Positions 40,904 to 50,689 of a stretch of DNA of 64,000 nucleotides are shown one piece after another. The translations under genes and the position numbers were made by a program. The DNA comes from Salarchaeum japonicum. Its GTDB lineage: Archaea > Halobacteriota > Halobacteria > Halobacteriales > Halobacteriaceae. A model generated the notes under the pieces. The model did not search any database. It saw nothing but the letters and a program-made list of their open reading frames with translations, and was not told the DNA's origin. The stretch spans positions 1,059,564 to 1,123,563 of the forward strand of contig NZ_CP085324.1 in NCBI RefSeq assembly GCF_020614395.1, read 5' to 3'. Within the stretch, counting starts at the first letter, position 1. The number at the start of each line of letters is the position of its first letter.

Positions 40904-42466
40904 ATGTCAAGTCCAGATGATGTAGACGACGTACAGACCGAACTCAACGAAGCCGAGGACGCGCGCACCGCGCCGACCCTGGAGTTCTACGGGGGGCGGG
41001 CGGCGAGCGCGATTCCGCTCGGCCTGTTCGTGGTGTGGGCGGTCGTCCAGAGCGGCCTGTTCGGCATCGGCGACACGACCGGCCTGGTGCTCGGGATGCT
41101 GGTCTCGCTCGTCGTCGGGATGTTCTTCGTGAAGGGCGACTGGAAGCACTACGCGAACGCCATCTTCGAGGGGATGACAGAACGGGTCGCCGCGACGGCC
41201 ATCGTCGCGTGGCTCTGGGCGGGCATGTTCGCGCAGCTCCTCCAGGACGGCGGGTTCGTGAACGGCCTCATCTGGGTCGCGAACGCGGTTCCCGTCTCGG
41301 AAGCCGTACTCCCGACCCTCCTGCCGGCGCTGACGTTCGTGCTCGCGGCGCTGCTCGCGACCGGTATCGGAACCGGGTACGGAACCACGATCACGTTCGT
41401 CACGACGTTCTTCCCGGCGACCGTGCTGCTCGGCGCGAACCCCGTCCTGATGTTCGGCGCGATTCTCTCCGGCGCGGTGTTCGGGGACAACCTCGCGCCC
41501 GTCAGCGACACCACAATCGTGAGCGCCGTCACGCAGGACGCCGACATCGGGGGCGTCGTCGCCTCCCGGTTGAAGTACGCGTTCGTCGCCGCCGCGCTCG
41601 CCATCGTCGGCTACCTCATCGCCGGCCAGCTGATGGCGACCTACCAGCCCACCGGCGACGGCCTCCCCTCGGGGAACGTCGTCGGCCTCGTCCACCTCGT
41701 CTCGATGGGACTCGTCATCTGGACGGCCGTGAACGGCCGGCACATCGTCGAAGCCATCTCGTGGGGCATCATCGCCGCCATCGTCTTCAACGTCGGCCTC
41801 GGCCTCGCGCCCGCGAGCAGCATCGTCCAGTTCGTCGCGCCGACCACCGCGCCGTTCGCGGACGCGTTCACCGCGCTCCCCATCGTCACCATCGCCGGCC
41901 CCGAAACGCCCGCCGCGGGCGTCTACGGCAGCCTCTACACGGGCGCGGCCGGGTTCTTCCCGCTCATCGTCCTCACGCTCCTCATCGTCGCCGCCGCCCG
42001 CATCATGATTCAGGGCGGCGGCTTCGAGGCCGTGCAGGACTTCCTGCTCTCCACCGTCGCGACGAAAGTCCGGCGCGCGGAGACCACGATGGTGCTCGGC
42101 ACCGCCGGCGTGAACGCCATGATCACCATCAACACCGCCGCGGAAATCGCCATCGCGCCGTACGTCGCGCGCATCGGCGAGCAGTTCAACATCAACGGCT
42201 ACCGCCGCGCGAACATCCTCGACGCGAACACGAGCGCGCTCGGGTACATCTTCCCCTGGGCGGGCGGCGTGCTCGCCGGGTACAGCCAGATGCCCGCGCT
42301 GGTCGAGGAGTACGGCGTCGAGTCGATGCTCGTCAACCCCGTGGACGTCTGGCCGTTCGTCTTCCACGGCTGGCTGCTGTTCTTCGTGTTCCTCGCCGCC
42401 GCCCTCACCGGGTACGGCCTGGAGTACGCTACCGACCGTGAGGCCGAGGAGGTGGCGCGCGTATGA
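40904..42466 (+). CDS. nhaC: Na+/H+ antiporter, NhaC family
   Basis: 520 residues, about 12 hydrophobic segments. The family signature FGDNLAPVSDTTIVSAV is exact, and TGIGTGYGTTITFVTTFFP and NAMITINTAAEIAIAPYV are also in keeping. NhaC proteins exchange sodium for protons, or amino acids in some cases, across the membrane. The start is preceded by a purine-rich GAGGGAGAG stretch that could pair with 16S rRNA, so this is one of the few genes with a plausible leader; ACTATATG lies about 40 bases upstream. It overlaps the next gene (ATGA). Confidence 0.92.
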   Translation: MSSPDDVDDVQTELNEAEDARTAPTLEFYGGRAASAIPLGLFVVWAVVQSGLFGIGDTTGLVLGMLVSLVVGMFFVKGDWKHYANAIFEGMTERVAATAIVAWLWAGMFAQLLQDGGFVNGLIWVANAVPVSEAVLPTLLPALTFVLAALLATGIGTGYGTTITFVTTFFPATVLLGANPVLMFGAILSGAVFGDNLAPVSDTTIVSAVTQDADIGGVVASRLKYAFVAAALAIVGYLIAGQLMATYQPTGDGLPSGNVVGLVHLVSMGLVIWTAVNGRHIVEAISWGIIAAIVFNVGLGLAPASSIVQFVAPTTAPFADAFTALPIVTIAGPETPAAGVYGSLYTGAAGFFPLIVLTLLIVAAARIMIQGGGFEAVQDFLLSTVATKVRRAETTMVLGTAGVNAMITINTAAEIAIAPYVARIGEQFNINGYRRANILDANTSALGYIFPWAGGVLAGYSQMPALVEEYGVESMLVNPVDVWPFVFHGWLLFFVFLAAALTGYGLEYATDREAEEVARV

Positions 42467-42726
42467 ACCTCGACGCGTTCTTCGCGGGCGTCGGGTTCCG
42501 CACCGCGACACCGAGTTTCGACGCCGGCGACGAGTTCGTCGTCGTCGTCACCGGCCGCGAGGGCGACACGCCCGTCGTCCGCATCGGTGACTCCGTGCTT
42601 CGCGTGCCGGACGCGCCCCGCGACAGCGTCCGCACGAAAGTCCGCGTCCGCGTGGAGTCCTTCGACGACGCCGACCACACCGGCACCGCGACCTACCTCG
42701 AAACCGTCGGGGAGACCGCGTACTGA
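42463..42726 (+). CDS. Small beta-rich protein, possibly TRAM/OB-like
   Basis: 87 residues. GDEFVVVVTGREGDTPVVRIGDS and TKVRVRVESFDDADHTGTATYLE look like alternating beta strands, somewhat like the OB-fold TRAM domain found in many small haloarchaeal proteins. No RNA-binding motif can be proven. The ATG overlaps the nhaC stop by four bases, so it is co-translated with the antiporter. I cannot assign a function. Confidence 0.7.
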   Translation: MNLDAFFAGVGFRTATPSFDAGDEFVVVVTGREGDTPVVRIGDSVLRVPDAPRDSVRTKVRVRVESFDDADHTGTATYLETVGETAY

Positions 42727-42765
42727 CTCGGCACGTTCTTCATTCTTCGCGCCGCGCTGGTTCGT

Positions 42766-43959
42766 ATGGTCGATTACCGCCCCCTCCCCGACGACCGCAC
42801 GGAGGAGTTCCGGGCGTTCGTCACGTACGCCTTCCGCCCCGAATCGGGGCCGCACGACCCCGACGCGGACGACGACCCTCCCGAGCCCGCGCAGGTCGGC
42901 GACCCGTACGGCGTCTTCGACGGCGACGACCTGCTCGCGGTCTGCCGGCACTACTGGTTCACGGCGCGCGTCCGCGGCGACACCCATCCGATGGCCGGTC
43001 TCTCGGCGGTCGCGACGCCGCCCGAGAACCGCCGGCGCGGTCTCGTCCGCGACATGCTCGCGGAATCCCTCCGCGAGTACCGCGACCGCGACACCTACCT
43101 GAGCGCGCTCTGGCCGTTCAAACACCCGTTCTACGCGCAGTTCGGCTGGGCGACCATCACCGAACACGTCGTCCACGAGTGCCCGCCGGACGCGCTCGCG
43201 TTCGCCCGGGACGCCGAACTCCCCGGCACCTGGAGTCGCCTCGACGCCGACGACTGGAGCCGGCTCCCGGACGTGCTGGCCGCGCACGGCGAGCGCTACG
43301 AACTCACGCTCGACCGCACCGAAGAGTGGTGGCGAAAACGCGTCTTCCGCGGCTGGGACACCGACCCCTACGTCTACTGCTGGCGGGACGCCACCGGAAC
43401 CGACCGCGCGTACGTCGTCTACCGCGTCGAGTCGGACGACGGGAAGACGCTCACCGTCCAGGACGCCGCGTGGACGGACTACGACGCCTACCTCGCCGTC
43501 CTCGGCTTTCTCTCCGACCACGACTCACAGGTCGAAACCGTCCGCCTCCGCACCGCCACCGACTCCCCGCTCCTCGACGTCGTGGACGACCCCGGCGAGG
43601 TCGAGACCACCGTCTCCGCCGGCCCGATGGCCCGACTCGTGGACGTGTCCGCCGCGCTCACCGCGTTCGACTACCCGCCCGTGGACGCCGACCTCACGGT
43701 CTCCGTCAGCGACGACCTCGCGGACTGGAACGACGACACATTCCGCCTCACCGTCACCGACGGTACACCCGAAATCGAACGCACGACCGCGGACGCCGAC
43801 CTCGCGCTCGACGTCGGTACGCTCACCCAGCTCGCCGTCGGCCACCGAACCGCCCCCGATCTCGCACGCACCCGCGACCTCCGCGCGGACGACGACACTT
43901 TCGACACGCTCCGCGACCTCTTCCCGGAAACCACCACCTTCCTCCGCGAGGGCTTCTAG
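42766..43959 (+). CDS. Eis-like GNAT N-acetyltransferase
   Basis: 397 residues, the length of Eis-type enzymes with two GNAT-like domains and a C-terminal SCP2-like domain. The acetyl-CoA loop is [22 protein letters not shown] (in parts), followed by [20 protein letters not shown], a typical Eis segment. The C-terminal part contains the hydrophobic/beta pattern [21 protein letters not shown]. It acetylates amino groups on small molecules or proteins. It overlaps the thiC stop by four bases, convergently. Confidence 0.9.
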   Translation: MVDYRPLPDDRTEEFRAFVTYAFRPESGPHDPDADDDPPEPAQVGDPYGVFDGDDLLAVCRHYWFTARVRGDTHPMAGLSAVATPPENRRRGLVRDMLAESLREYRDRDTYLSALWPFKHPFYAQFGWATITEHVVHECPPDALAFARDAELPGTWSRLDADDWSRLPDVLAAHGERYELTLDRTEEWWRKRVFRGWDTDPYVYCWRDATGTDRAYVVYRVESDDGKTLTVQDAAWTDYDAYLAVLGFLSDHDSQVETVRLRTATDSPLLDVVDDPGEVETTVSAGPMARLVDVSAALTAFDYPPVDADLTVSVSDDLADWNDDTFRLTVTDGTPEIERTTADADLALDVGTLTQLAVGHRTAPDLARTRDLRADDDTFDTLRDLFPETTTFLREGF

Positions 43960-45413
43960 TCCGCCGACTCGTCGGTCGAGGACTCCGCCGGCGTGAACGT
44001 GACGCCGCCGATTTCCACCTCGTCCGGAACCCCCGCTGCGTCGTGCGACCCCACGGGTGGACGGTTCACGTCGGCCGCCGCCGAGGCGTCCAGGTCGGTG
44101 TCGTCGTCGAGTCGAGTCATGTCGCCGTCGGCGTCGCGGGCGTCCTGGTCTATCCGCATCGAGCAGAAGTCGACGCCGCACATCGAGCAGAACCGCGCGT
44201 CCTTGTAGTTGTCCCCGGGGAGCGTCTGGTCGTGGTACTCGCGGGCGCGGTCGGGGTCGAGCGCGAGCGAGAACTGCCGCCGCCAGTCGAACTCGTAGCG
44301 CGCCTCCGAGAGCGCGTCGTCCCAGTCGCGCGCGCCCGGCCGGTCGTTCGCCACGTCCGCGGCGTGCGCGGCGATGCGGTACGCCGCCAATCCGTCCCGA
44401 ACGTCCTCGCGTTCCGGGAGCCCGAGGTGTTCTTTCGGGGTGACGTAGCACAGCATCGCCGCGCCCGCTCTCCCCGCTTCGGCCGCGCCGATCGCGCTCG
44501 TGATGTGGTCGTAGCCGGGCGCGATGTCGGTGACGAGCGGGCCGAGGACGTAGAACGGCGCGCCGTCGCAGACGTCCTGTTGGCGTTCGACGTTGTCGGC
44601 GATTTCGTTCATCGGGACGTGGCCCGGCCCCTCCACCATCACCTGGACGCCGTGGTCTCTGGCCGTCCGCGTGAGTTCGCCGAGCGTGTCGAGTTCCGCG
44701 AACTGGGCGTCGTCGCTCGCGTCCGCGAGACAGCCCGGTCGGAGGCCGTCCCCGAGCGAGAACGTGACGTCGTGTTTAGCGAATATCTCACAGATGTCCT
44801 CGAACGTCGCGTACAGCGGGTTCTGCATGGCGTTCTCCTCCATCCACTGCGCGAGTATCGACCCGCCCCGGGAGACGATACCCGTTTTCCGGTCGTCGGT
44901 CAGCGGGAGGTGTTCCATCAGGACGCCGGCGTGAATCGTCATGTAGTCGACGCCCTGTCGGGCCTGTTTTTCGATGACGTCGAGGAGGAGTTCGTGCGTG
45001 ATGTCGGCGGGGTCGTCGACGCGCGCGACGGCCTCGTACAGCGGAACCGTGCCGACCGGAACCGGCGAGTGCGCGACGTTCGCCTCCCGTATCGCGTCGA
45101 GGTTCGGTCCGGTGGAGAGGTCCATCACGGTGTCGGCCCCGTAGTGAACCGCCGCGTGCAGTTTTTCGAGTTCGCCGTCCCGGTCGCTCGTCTCCTCGCT
45201 GTTCCCGATGTTGGCGTTGACTTTCGTGGCGAACTCGCGTCCGATGACCATCGGGTCGAGCGCGTCGTGGGCCGTATTGTTCGGGATGACGGCCTGGCCG
45301 TCGGCGACCTGCTCTCTGACGAACTCGGGGTCTCGGTTCTCGCGTTCGGCGACCCGTTCCATCGCGTCGGTCACGTCGCCGTTTCGAGCGCGCTGGAGTT
45401 GCGTCCGAACCAT
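43956..45413 (-). CDS. thiC: Phosphomethylpyrimidine synthase (ThiC)
   Basis: 485 residues. The radical-SAM cluster motif [12 protein letters not shown] (CxxCx4C) is near the C-terminus. Family signatures include [42 protein letters not shown] and [23 protein letters not shown] (in parts). It makes the pyrimidine unit of thiamine from aminoimidazole ribotide. It adds an unusual acidic C-terminal tail of about 60 residues after the cluster motif. A candidate operator overlaps its promoter. Confidence 0.97.
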   Translation of the reverse strand: MVRTQLQRARNGDVTDAMERVAERENRDPEFVREQVADGQAVIPNNTAHDALDPMVIGREFATKVNANIGNSEETSDRDGELEKLHAAVHYGADTVMDLSTGPNLDAIREANVAHSPVPVGTVPLYEAVARVDDPADITHELLLDVIEKQARQGVDYMTIHAGVLMEHLPLTDDRKTGIVSRGGSILAQWMEENAMQNPLYATFEDICEIFAKHDVTFSLGDGLRPGCLADASDDAQFAELDTLGELTRTARDHGVQVMVEGPGHVPMNEIADNVERQQDVCDGAPFYVLGPLVTDIAPGYDHITSAIGAAEAGRAGAAMLCYVTPKEHLGLPEREDVRDGLAAYRIAAHAADVANDRPGARDWDDALSEARYEFDWRRQFSLALDPDRAREYHDQTLPGDNYKDARFCSMCGVDFCSMRIDQDARDADGDMTRLDDDTDLDASAAADVNRPPVGSHDAAGVPDEVEIGGVTFTPAESSTDESAD

Positions 45414-45426
45414 GAATAACTAGGTT

Positions 45427-45443
45427 ATACCACCAAGTGATAT
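45427..45443 (-). promoter_or_regulatory. Candidate thiamine-regulator operator overlapping the thiC promoter
   Basis: The imperfect palindrome ATACCAC-CAA-GTGATAT (6 of 7 pairs) lies 14-30 bases upstream of the thiC ATG and contains the probable TATA box (AATATCA on the minus strand). A repressor bound there would block TBP. ThiN-domain regulators are known to repress thiC and thi4 in haloarchaea; that this is their site is inference. Confidence 0.45.
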
Positions 45444-45529
45444 TACTTCCGGCTTCCGCCAGTACGCTCACCACGCATCCAGCAAAACCCTGTTCCGGCG
45501 AGCGAACGACAGTGAGAAAGGGGAGTCAG

Positions 45530-45546
45530 TCAGCGCGACGCGCTGA
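45530..45546. terminator. Hairpin and T-run after the uridine phosphorylase gene
   Basis: TCAGCGC-GAC-GCGCTGA is a perfect 7-base inverted repeat. On the minus strand CTTTTTCGTCC lies between it and the udp stop at 45579, about 20 bases after the stop. The arrangement recalls part of the two-hairpin T-run elements elsewhere in the window. Confidence 0.5.
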
Positions 45547-45578
45547 CGTTGGACGAAAAAGCGCTCGCTGTGCTCGCG

Positions 45579-46400
45579 TCAGTCGAGGCTCATTCCCGCG
45601 TGCCAGCGGTCGACGCCTTCCTCTTCTTTCTTCTCGTCCATCTTCGCGAGGAGTTTCACGGCGAGGCTCGCGGTCTCGGACGCGCGGTACTCGCCCTCGG
45701 TTCGGAACTCGCCCGTAACGCGGTTCGCGTAGACGGAGCAGACCGCGCCCGCGCGGAGGCCGTAGACGTTCGCGATGGTGAGGATGGCGGACGCCTCCAT
45801 CTCGATGTTCTTCACGTTCGCCGCTTCGAGTTCCGCGATGAGGTCTTCGCTCCCGGCCGCGCGATACCCGCCGAACCCGGGACGGCCCTGGCCCGTGTAG
45901 AAGCCGTCGGCGCTCATCGACACGCCGACGTGGTAGTCGTGGTCGAGGCGCTCCGCGGCCGCGACGAGCGCGCTCACGACCTCGTCGTGCGCGACCGCCG
46001 GATAGTCCTCGCGGACGTACTCGTCGCTCGTCCCCTCCTGGCGAACCGCGCCCGTGGAGATGACGAGGTCGCCCACGTCCATGTCCGCGGAGAGCGCGCC
46101 GCACGACCCGACGCGGATGAACGTGTCCGCGCCGACCCGCGCGAGCTCCTCCACCGCGATGGCCGCGGACGGACTCCCGATCCCCGTCGAGGTCACCGAG
46201 ATGGGCGCGCCGTCGTACGTTCCGGTGAGCGTGCGGTACTCGCGGTGGTACGCCTTCTCCTCGTAGTCGTCCCAGAACTCCGAAATCTTCTCCACCCGCT
46301 CGGGGTCGCCGGGCAGGAGCACGGTATTCGCGACGTCTCCCTCCGCGAGTTCCACGTGGTACTGGACCTCCTCGTTCGGGTCCTCCGAATCACCGGGCAT
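45579..46400 (-). CDS. udp: Uridine phosphorylase
   Basis: 273 residues from MPGDSEDPNEEVQYHVEL. Key segments are VLLPGDPERVEKIS (phosphate binding), TSTGIGSPSAAIAVEEL, IRVGSCGALSADM and VKNIEMEASAILTIANVYGLRAGAV (in parts), with the nucleobase Met-Glu pair in EMEAS. It splits uridine and phosphate into uracil and ribose-1-phosphate. It lies downstream of the cytidine deaminase and nucleoside importer on the same strand, which together form a salvage route. Confidence 0.95.
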   Translation of the reverse strand: MPGDSEDPNEEVQYHVELAEGDVANTVLLPGDPERVEKISEFWDDYEEKAYHREYRTLTGTYDGAPISVTSTGIGSPSAAIAVEELARVGADTFIRVGSCGALSADMDVGDLVISTGAVRQEGTSDEYVREDYPAVAHDEVVSALVAAAERLDHDYHVGVSMSADGFYTGQGRPGFGGYRAAGSEDLIAELEAANVKNIEMEASAILTIANVYGLRAGAVCSVYANRVTGEFRTEGEYRASETASLAVKLLAKMDEKKEEEGVDRWHAGMSLD

Positions 46401-46492
46401 ACCGACCGGTCGGCGGGCGGCGCACAAGGGTCTTCCCGTTCGATGCCGGAACGCCAAGGCGTCCGACTCGGCGAACGCTCAACCGCGACGGC

Positions 46493-46876
46493 TCAGTCGA
46501 GCATTCCCCGCGTGATGGTGTTCGGGATGAGGTCGCCGAGTTCGTAGACGCCGCCGTCGTCGCCGTCAACGGCGACCGGGAAGTCGTCGTCACAGAACTC
46601 CGCGAGCGTCTGCCGACACATCCCGCAGGGCGTCACGCCGTCGCGGGCGGCGGAGGAGACGGCGAGGCGCTCGAACGCCGTGTGGCCGTCCGCGACGGCC
46701 TGCGAGATGGCGACCTCCTCCGCGTGCATGCTGTTGCTGTAGTTCGCGTTCTCAATATTACAGCCCGTGTAGACGGTGCCGTCCGCGGTCTCGATGGCCG
46801 CCCCGACCTTGTACTCGGAGTAGGGAACGTACGCGTTCTCGTAGGCGTCGCGCGCGGCCCGCATCAAGTCGTCCAT
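46493..46876 (-). CDS. cdd: Cytidine deaminase
   Basis: 127 residues, normal for the tetrameric type. The zinc and proton-shuttle motif His51-Ala-Glu53 (MHAEEVAI) and Cys84/Cys87 (VTPCGMCRQTL) are complete, and the substrate segment YTGCNIENANYSNSM is typical. It converts cytidine to uridine in the cytosol, feeding uridine phosphorylase encoded 92 bases downstream. It follows the importer permease gene by 39 bases. Confidence 0.97.
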   Translation of the reverse strand: MDDLMRAARDAYENAYVPYSEYKVGAAIETADGTVYTGCNIENANYSNSMHAEEVAISQAVADGHTAFERLAVSSAARDGVTPCGMCRQTLAEFCDDDFPVAVDGDDGGVYELGDLIPNTITRGMLD

Positions 46877-46915
46877 ACGGGGCGGTCGCGCGCTGGCGGA
46901 AAAGGTGGTTCGCTT

Positions 46916-47965
46916 CTACCGGGAGTCCTCGCCGGAGTCGTAGTGCTCGCCGGCGGCCGCGGGGATGCGGGTGCGGCCGACGAACACGAGCACGACGATG
47001 ACCGTCGCGTACGGAATCGTCTGCACGAGCTCCGACGGGATGGCGATACCAGCCTGCTGGAGGCCGATCTGGAGCGAGTCCAGCCCGGAGAACAGCAGGG
47101 TCGCGACGAGCGTCCCCAGGGGGTTGTAGTTCCCGAAGAGGTAGGTGGCGATGGCGATGAAGCCCTTGCCGTTCACCATCGTCGCGCCGCCCGCGGTGAA
47201 CGCGCCGACGTGTCCGAGGGAGAGCGCCGCGCCCCCGATGCCGGCGAGCACGCCCGAAATGAGGACGCTCGCGTACCGGACGCGGTCGACGCTCACGCCC
47301 GCGGTGTCGAGCGCGCTCGGGTTCTCCCCGCTCGCCTCGACCCAGCGACCGAACTGGGTGCGGTTGAGCACGTACCAGCACGCGGGGACGGCGACGAACA
47401 TCATGTAGACGATGATGTTCGCGGAGAACACAACGTCCCCGAAGTAGGGAATCGTGGAGAGCACGGGAATCGTGATGTCGCCGAGCGTGGACACCTGGAC
47501 GTTCTTCGTGCCGAACAGCACGATGGACGCGAACGGCGCGATGCCGAGCGCGACCAGCCAGACGGCCAATCCGGCGATGATCTGGTCGGCTTCGAACTCG
47601 ATGCAGACGACGGCGAACAACAACGCGAGCAGGGTGCTCGCGAGCACGCCGACGAGGAACGCCACCCAAATCGAAGGAATGGGGCCGACGCTCGTGCCGG
47701 TGCCGAGGAGTTTCGCGGCGGCGACGCCGGCGAACGCGGAGACGATGAGCAGGCCTTCGAGGCCGATGTTGATGACGCCGGACTTCTCCGCGAAGATGCC
47801 GCCGAGCGCGGCGAGCGTGATAGGGACGGCGAGGCGGAGCGCGGCCTCCGCGGTGCCGGTGTCGGTGACGAGGCCGAACAGGGAGTCCGGGAACGCGACG
47901 CCGAGCACGACGAGCGCGGCGAACACGCCGACCGCGGCGCGGAGCGCGTTACGCACGCTGCTCAC
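46916..47965 (-). CDS. Nucleoside ABC importer permease (second)
   Basis: 349 residues, about eight to ten membrane helices. PITLAALGGIFAEKSGVINIGLEGLL (in parts) and NRTQFGRWVEASGENPSALDTAGV are the conserved YufQ-type segments of BMP-linked permeases. The GTG at 47965 falls within the end of the preceding permease gene (17 bases of overlap), so translation is coupled. With the first permease it forms the channel for nucleosides. Confidence 0.92.
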   Translation of the reverse strand: MSSVRNALRAAVGVFAALVVLGVAFPDSLFGLVTDTGTAEAALRLAVPITLAALGGIFAEKSGVINIGLEGLLIVSAFAGVAAAKLLGTGTSVGPIPSIWVAFLVGVLASTLLALLFAVVCIEFEADQIIAGLAVWLVALGIAPFASIVLFGTKNVQVSTLGDITIPVLSTIPYFGDVVFSANIIVYMMFVAVPACWYVLNRTQFGRWVEASGENPSALDTAGVSVDRVRYASVLISGVLAGIGGAALSLGHVGAFTAGGATMVNGKGFIAIATYLFGNYNPLGTLVATLLFSGLDSLQIGLQQAGIAIPSELVQTIPYATVIVVLVFVGRTRIPAAAGEHYDSGEDSR

Positions 47966-49148
47966 CCCCGAGGCCGAGATAGCGCTTCCCGATGAGCCGG
48001 AAGAACTCCGGCATCGCGACGAACAGGATGATGAGGCCGCGGAGCACGTCCACGAGCTCCACCGGCACGTCCGTGGAGAAGTCCACGGCGATGGTTCCGG
48101 ATTTCAGGACGCCGAAGAGGAACGCGGCCGCGCCGACCCCGATGGGGTTGTTCCCCGCGAGGATGCTGACGGTGATGCCGTCGAACCCGAGCGAGGGGAG
48201 GCCGGTGAGGAACCGTCCCTTCACCATCAGCACCCAGACCGCGCCGCCGACGCCGGCGAGCGCGCCCGAGAGCGCCATGCTCAGGACGGTGGTTCGCTTC
48301 GCGTCCACGCCGCTGTACGCGGCGGCCTGCTCCTGGAGGCCGCTGGTGCGGATGTCGTAGCCGAACGAGGTCTTCGCGAGCAAGTAGGCGACGCCCGTGA
48401 TGAACGCGAGCGCGCCGACCAGCGCGACGAGGCTGAACGCGTCCCGCGCCTCGAACCCGATGAATGGGACGTTCGGTATCTTCGCCGCCGCCGGGATGAC
48501 GGCAGTCTGCACGAGCTGACTCGACTCCGGCATGAGGAACGTGGAGACGAGGACGTACGCGACGTTCGACGCGATGAAGTTCAGCATGATGGTCGTGATG
48601 ACTTCGTTCGCGCCACCGTACGCCTTCAGCGCGCCCGGAAGCGCGCCGTAGAGGCCGCCGGCGACCGCGCCCGCGAGCAGGCCGAGCGGCACGAGGAAGA
48701 CGGTGCCGAGGACGCCGGACGGCGCGATTGCGCCCGCCCAGATGGTGGCGACTGCGGCGGCGAGCGCGCCGAACACGAGCTGGCCCTGCACACCGATGTT
48801 GAACAGGCCCGCGCGGAACGACACCGCGACGGCGAGGCCCGTGAAGACGAGGAGCGTGGTCTGCTGGAGCGCGATGGCGATGCGGTAGTTCGTCGGCGAC
48901 CAGCCGCCCTGTTCGGGGTGGCCGAGCGCGCCGAGGAACAGCTCGGTGAAGACGTTGATGGGGTCGTAGCAGACGCCGACGCCGAGCACGCTGAACGCGG
49001 GGGACGCGCAGGTCGCGACGATGCCGGAGACGAACACGACGAGCGCGCCGACGAGGATGGAGAGCGCGAGCGCGGCGGCGCTCACCGCGATGCGCTCCTT
49101 CGCGGACGCGTCCACGAGCCGTTCGAGCGCCTGTCGGAACTTACTCAT
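47949..49148 (-). CDS. Nucleoside ABC importer permease (first)
   Basis: 399 residues with about nine helices. AVSFRAGLFNIGVQGQLVFGALA (in parts) and GALPGALKAYGGANEVITTIMLNFIA (in parts) are diagnostic for the YufP-like family. FLMPESSQLVQTAVIPAAAKIPN lies in an external loop. Its ATG overlaps the ATPase gene by eight bases and its end overlaps the next permease, so the set is one operon. Confidence 0.93.
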   Translation of the reverse strand: MSKFRQALERLVDASAKERIAVSAAALALSILVGALVVFVSGIVATCASPAFSVLGVGVCYDPINVFTELFLGALGHPEQGGWSPTNYRIAIALQQTTLLVFTGLAVAVSFRAGLFNIGVQGQLVFGALAAAVATIWAGAIAPSGVLGTVFLVPLGLLAGAVAGGLYGALPGALKAYGGANEVITTIMLNFIASNVAYVLVSTFLMPESSQLVQTAVIPAAAKIPNVPFIGFEARDAFSLVALVGALAFITGVAYLLAKTSFGYDIRTSGLQEQAAAYSGVDAKRTTVLSMALSGALAGVGGAVWVLMVKGRFLTGLPSLGFDGITVSILAGNNPIGVGAAAFLFGVLKSGTIAVDFSTDVPVELVDVLRGLIILFVAMPEFFRLIGKRYLGLGGEQRA

Positions 49149-50670
49149 CGAACCCCTCCGGGTACTCGCCGGCCATCAGCAGGCCGAGTTCTTCCTCCGT
49201 CACGGTCTCCGGTTCGACGACGGCGACGAACTCGCCCTCGTACATCACCGCGAGGCGGTCGGAGAGGCTCCGCACCTCGTCGAGTTTCGAGGAGACGAGG
49301 AGGACGGCGTCCCCGCTCGCGCGGCGGTCGAGGAGTTCGTCGTGGATGAACTCGGTCGCGCCCACGTCCACGCCCCGCGTGGGGTGGGTGGCGACGACGA
49401 CGCTCGGGTCGCGTTCGAGTTCGCGGCCGACGATGAACTTCTGCTGGTTCCCGCCCGAAAATGAGGCGGCGTCCGCGTCCGCGTCGGCGGGCCGCACGTC
49501 GTACGTGTCCACGATGTCCTCGGCGTGGTCGCGCGCGGTCCGCCAGTCGAGCACGCCCCGACTGGCGTACGGCGGGCCGTGTTGCGCGCCGAGGATGCCG
49601 TTCTCCACGAGGTCGAAGTCCATCACGAGGCCGCGCGCGTGGCGGTCTTCGGGGATGTAGGCGAGGCCGGCGTCGATGTGGTCGCGGCGGGACGCGGTCG
49701 TCACGTCCTCGTCGTGGAGGGTGACGGTGCCGGCGTCGGGTTCGCGGAGGCCCGTGATGGCTTCGACGAGTTCGGCCTGGCCGTTCCCGTCCACGCCCGC
49801 GATGCCGAGGATTTCGCCCTCCCTGAGTTCGAAGTCCACGTCGTTCACGCGCGCCACGCCGTCCGCGTCGGTGACGGTGACGCCGTCCGCGGCGAGCGAC
49901 ACCGCGCCCGGCGTCGCCTCCGACTTCTCCACCTCGAACAGCACGTCCCGGCCGACCATCCGCTCCGCGAGGTCTTCCCGGGTCGTATCGGTCGCGTCCA
50001 CGGTTCCGACGTTCACGCCGTCCCGGAGGACGGTGATGTCGTCCGCGACGGCCATCGCCTCGCCGAGTTTGTGCGTGATGAACAGCACGGTCTTCCCCTC
50101 CGCGGTGAGTTCCTCGAACACCGCGAACAGGTCTTCGACCTCCTGCGGCGTGAGAACCGCGGGGGGTTCGTCGAGCACGAGCGTGTCCGCGCCCCGGTAG
50201 AGGGCTTTCAGAATCTCGACGCGCTGTTTCTCCCCGACGCTGATGTCCTCGACGCGGGCGTCCGGGTTCACGTCGAACCCGTAGCGCTCGGAGAGGTCGC
50301 GGACGGCCTCGCGGGCCGCCTCGGCGTCCGTCCGCAGGCCGAACCACGTCGTCGGTTCGTCCCCGAGCACGACGTTCTCCGCGACCGTCATCGTGTCCAC
50401 GAGCATGAAGTGCTGGTGAATCATCCCGATGCCGGCGTCGATGGCGTCCCGCGGACTGTCGAACTCGCGGGCCGCGCCGTCGATTTCGATAGTGCCCTCG
50501 TCGGCGTCGTACAGGCCGTAGAGGACGTTCATCAGCGTCGTCTTCCCCGCGCCGTTCTCCCCGAGCAGGGCGTGAACCGACCCGGACTCGACGGAGAGCG
50601 ACACGGCGTCGTTCGCGACGACGCCGGGGAACCGTTTGGTAACGTCCGTCAGCGTGATTGCGTCTGACAT
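49141..50670 (-). CDS. Nucleoside ABC importer ATPase, two ABC domains
   Basis: 509 residues with two tandem ABC domains, as in YufO and sugar importers. The first has Walker A GENGAGKTTLMNVLYG, signature SVGEKQRVEILKALYRG and Walker B TLVLDEPPAVLTPQE. The second has GVDGNGQAELVEAITGL and the signature-region SFSGGNQQKFIVGREL. It powers import of nucleosides bound by the neighbouring lipoprotein. It starts 19 bases after that gene's stop. Confidence 0.95.
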   Translation of the reverse strand: MSDAITLTDVTKRFPGVVANDAVSLSVESGSVHALLGENGAGKTTLMNVLYGLYDADEGTIEIDGAAREFDSPRDAIDAGIGMIHQHFMLVDTMTVAENVVLGDEPTTWFGLRTDAEAAREAVRDLSERYGFDVNPDARVEDISVGEKQRVEILKALYRGADTLVLDEPPAVLTPQEVEDLFAVFEELTAEGKTVLFITHKLGEAMAVADDITVLRDGVNVGTVDATDTTREDLAERMVGRDVLFEVEKSEATPGAVSLAADGVTVTDADGVARVNDVDFELREGEILGIAGVDGNGQAELVEAITGLREPDAGTVTLHDEDVTTASRRDHIDAGLAYIPEDRHARGLVMDFDLVENGILGAQHGPPYASRGVLDWRTARDHAEDIVDTYDVRPADADADAASFSGGNQQKFIVGRELERDPSVVVATHPTRGVDVGATEFIHDELLDRRASGDAVLLVSSKLDEVRSLSDRLAVMYEGEFVAVVEPETVTEEELGLLMAGEYPEGFDE

Positions 50671-50689
50671 TAAAGCGGGGATGAGGGTG

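Noticed and set aside
39414-40925. A 503-codon open frame antisense to the M20 hydrolase
   Set aside because: It is a shadow of the M20 gene, rich in Arg, Val and His, without recognisable domains.
45414-45578. TPP riboswitch upstream of thiC
   Set aside because: No conserved TPP-riboswitch core was found, and the TATA-like box lies only about 26 bases before the start codon, leaving no room for a structured leader.
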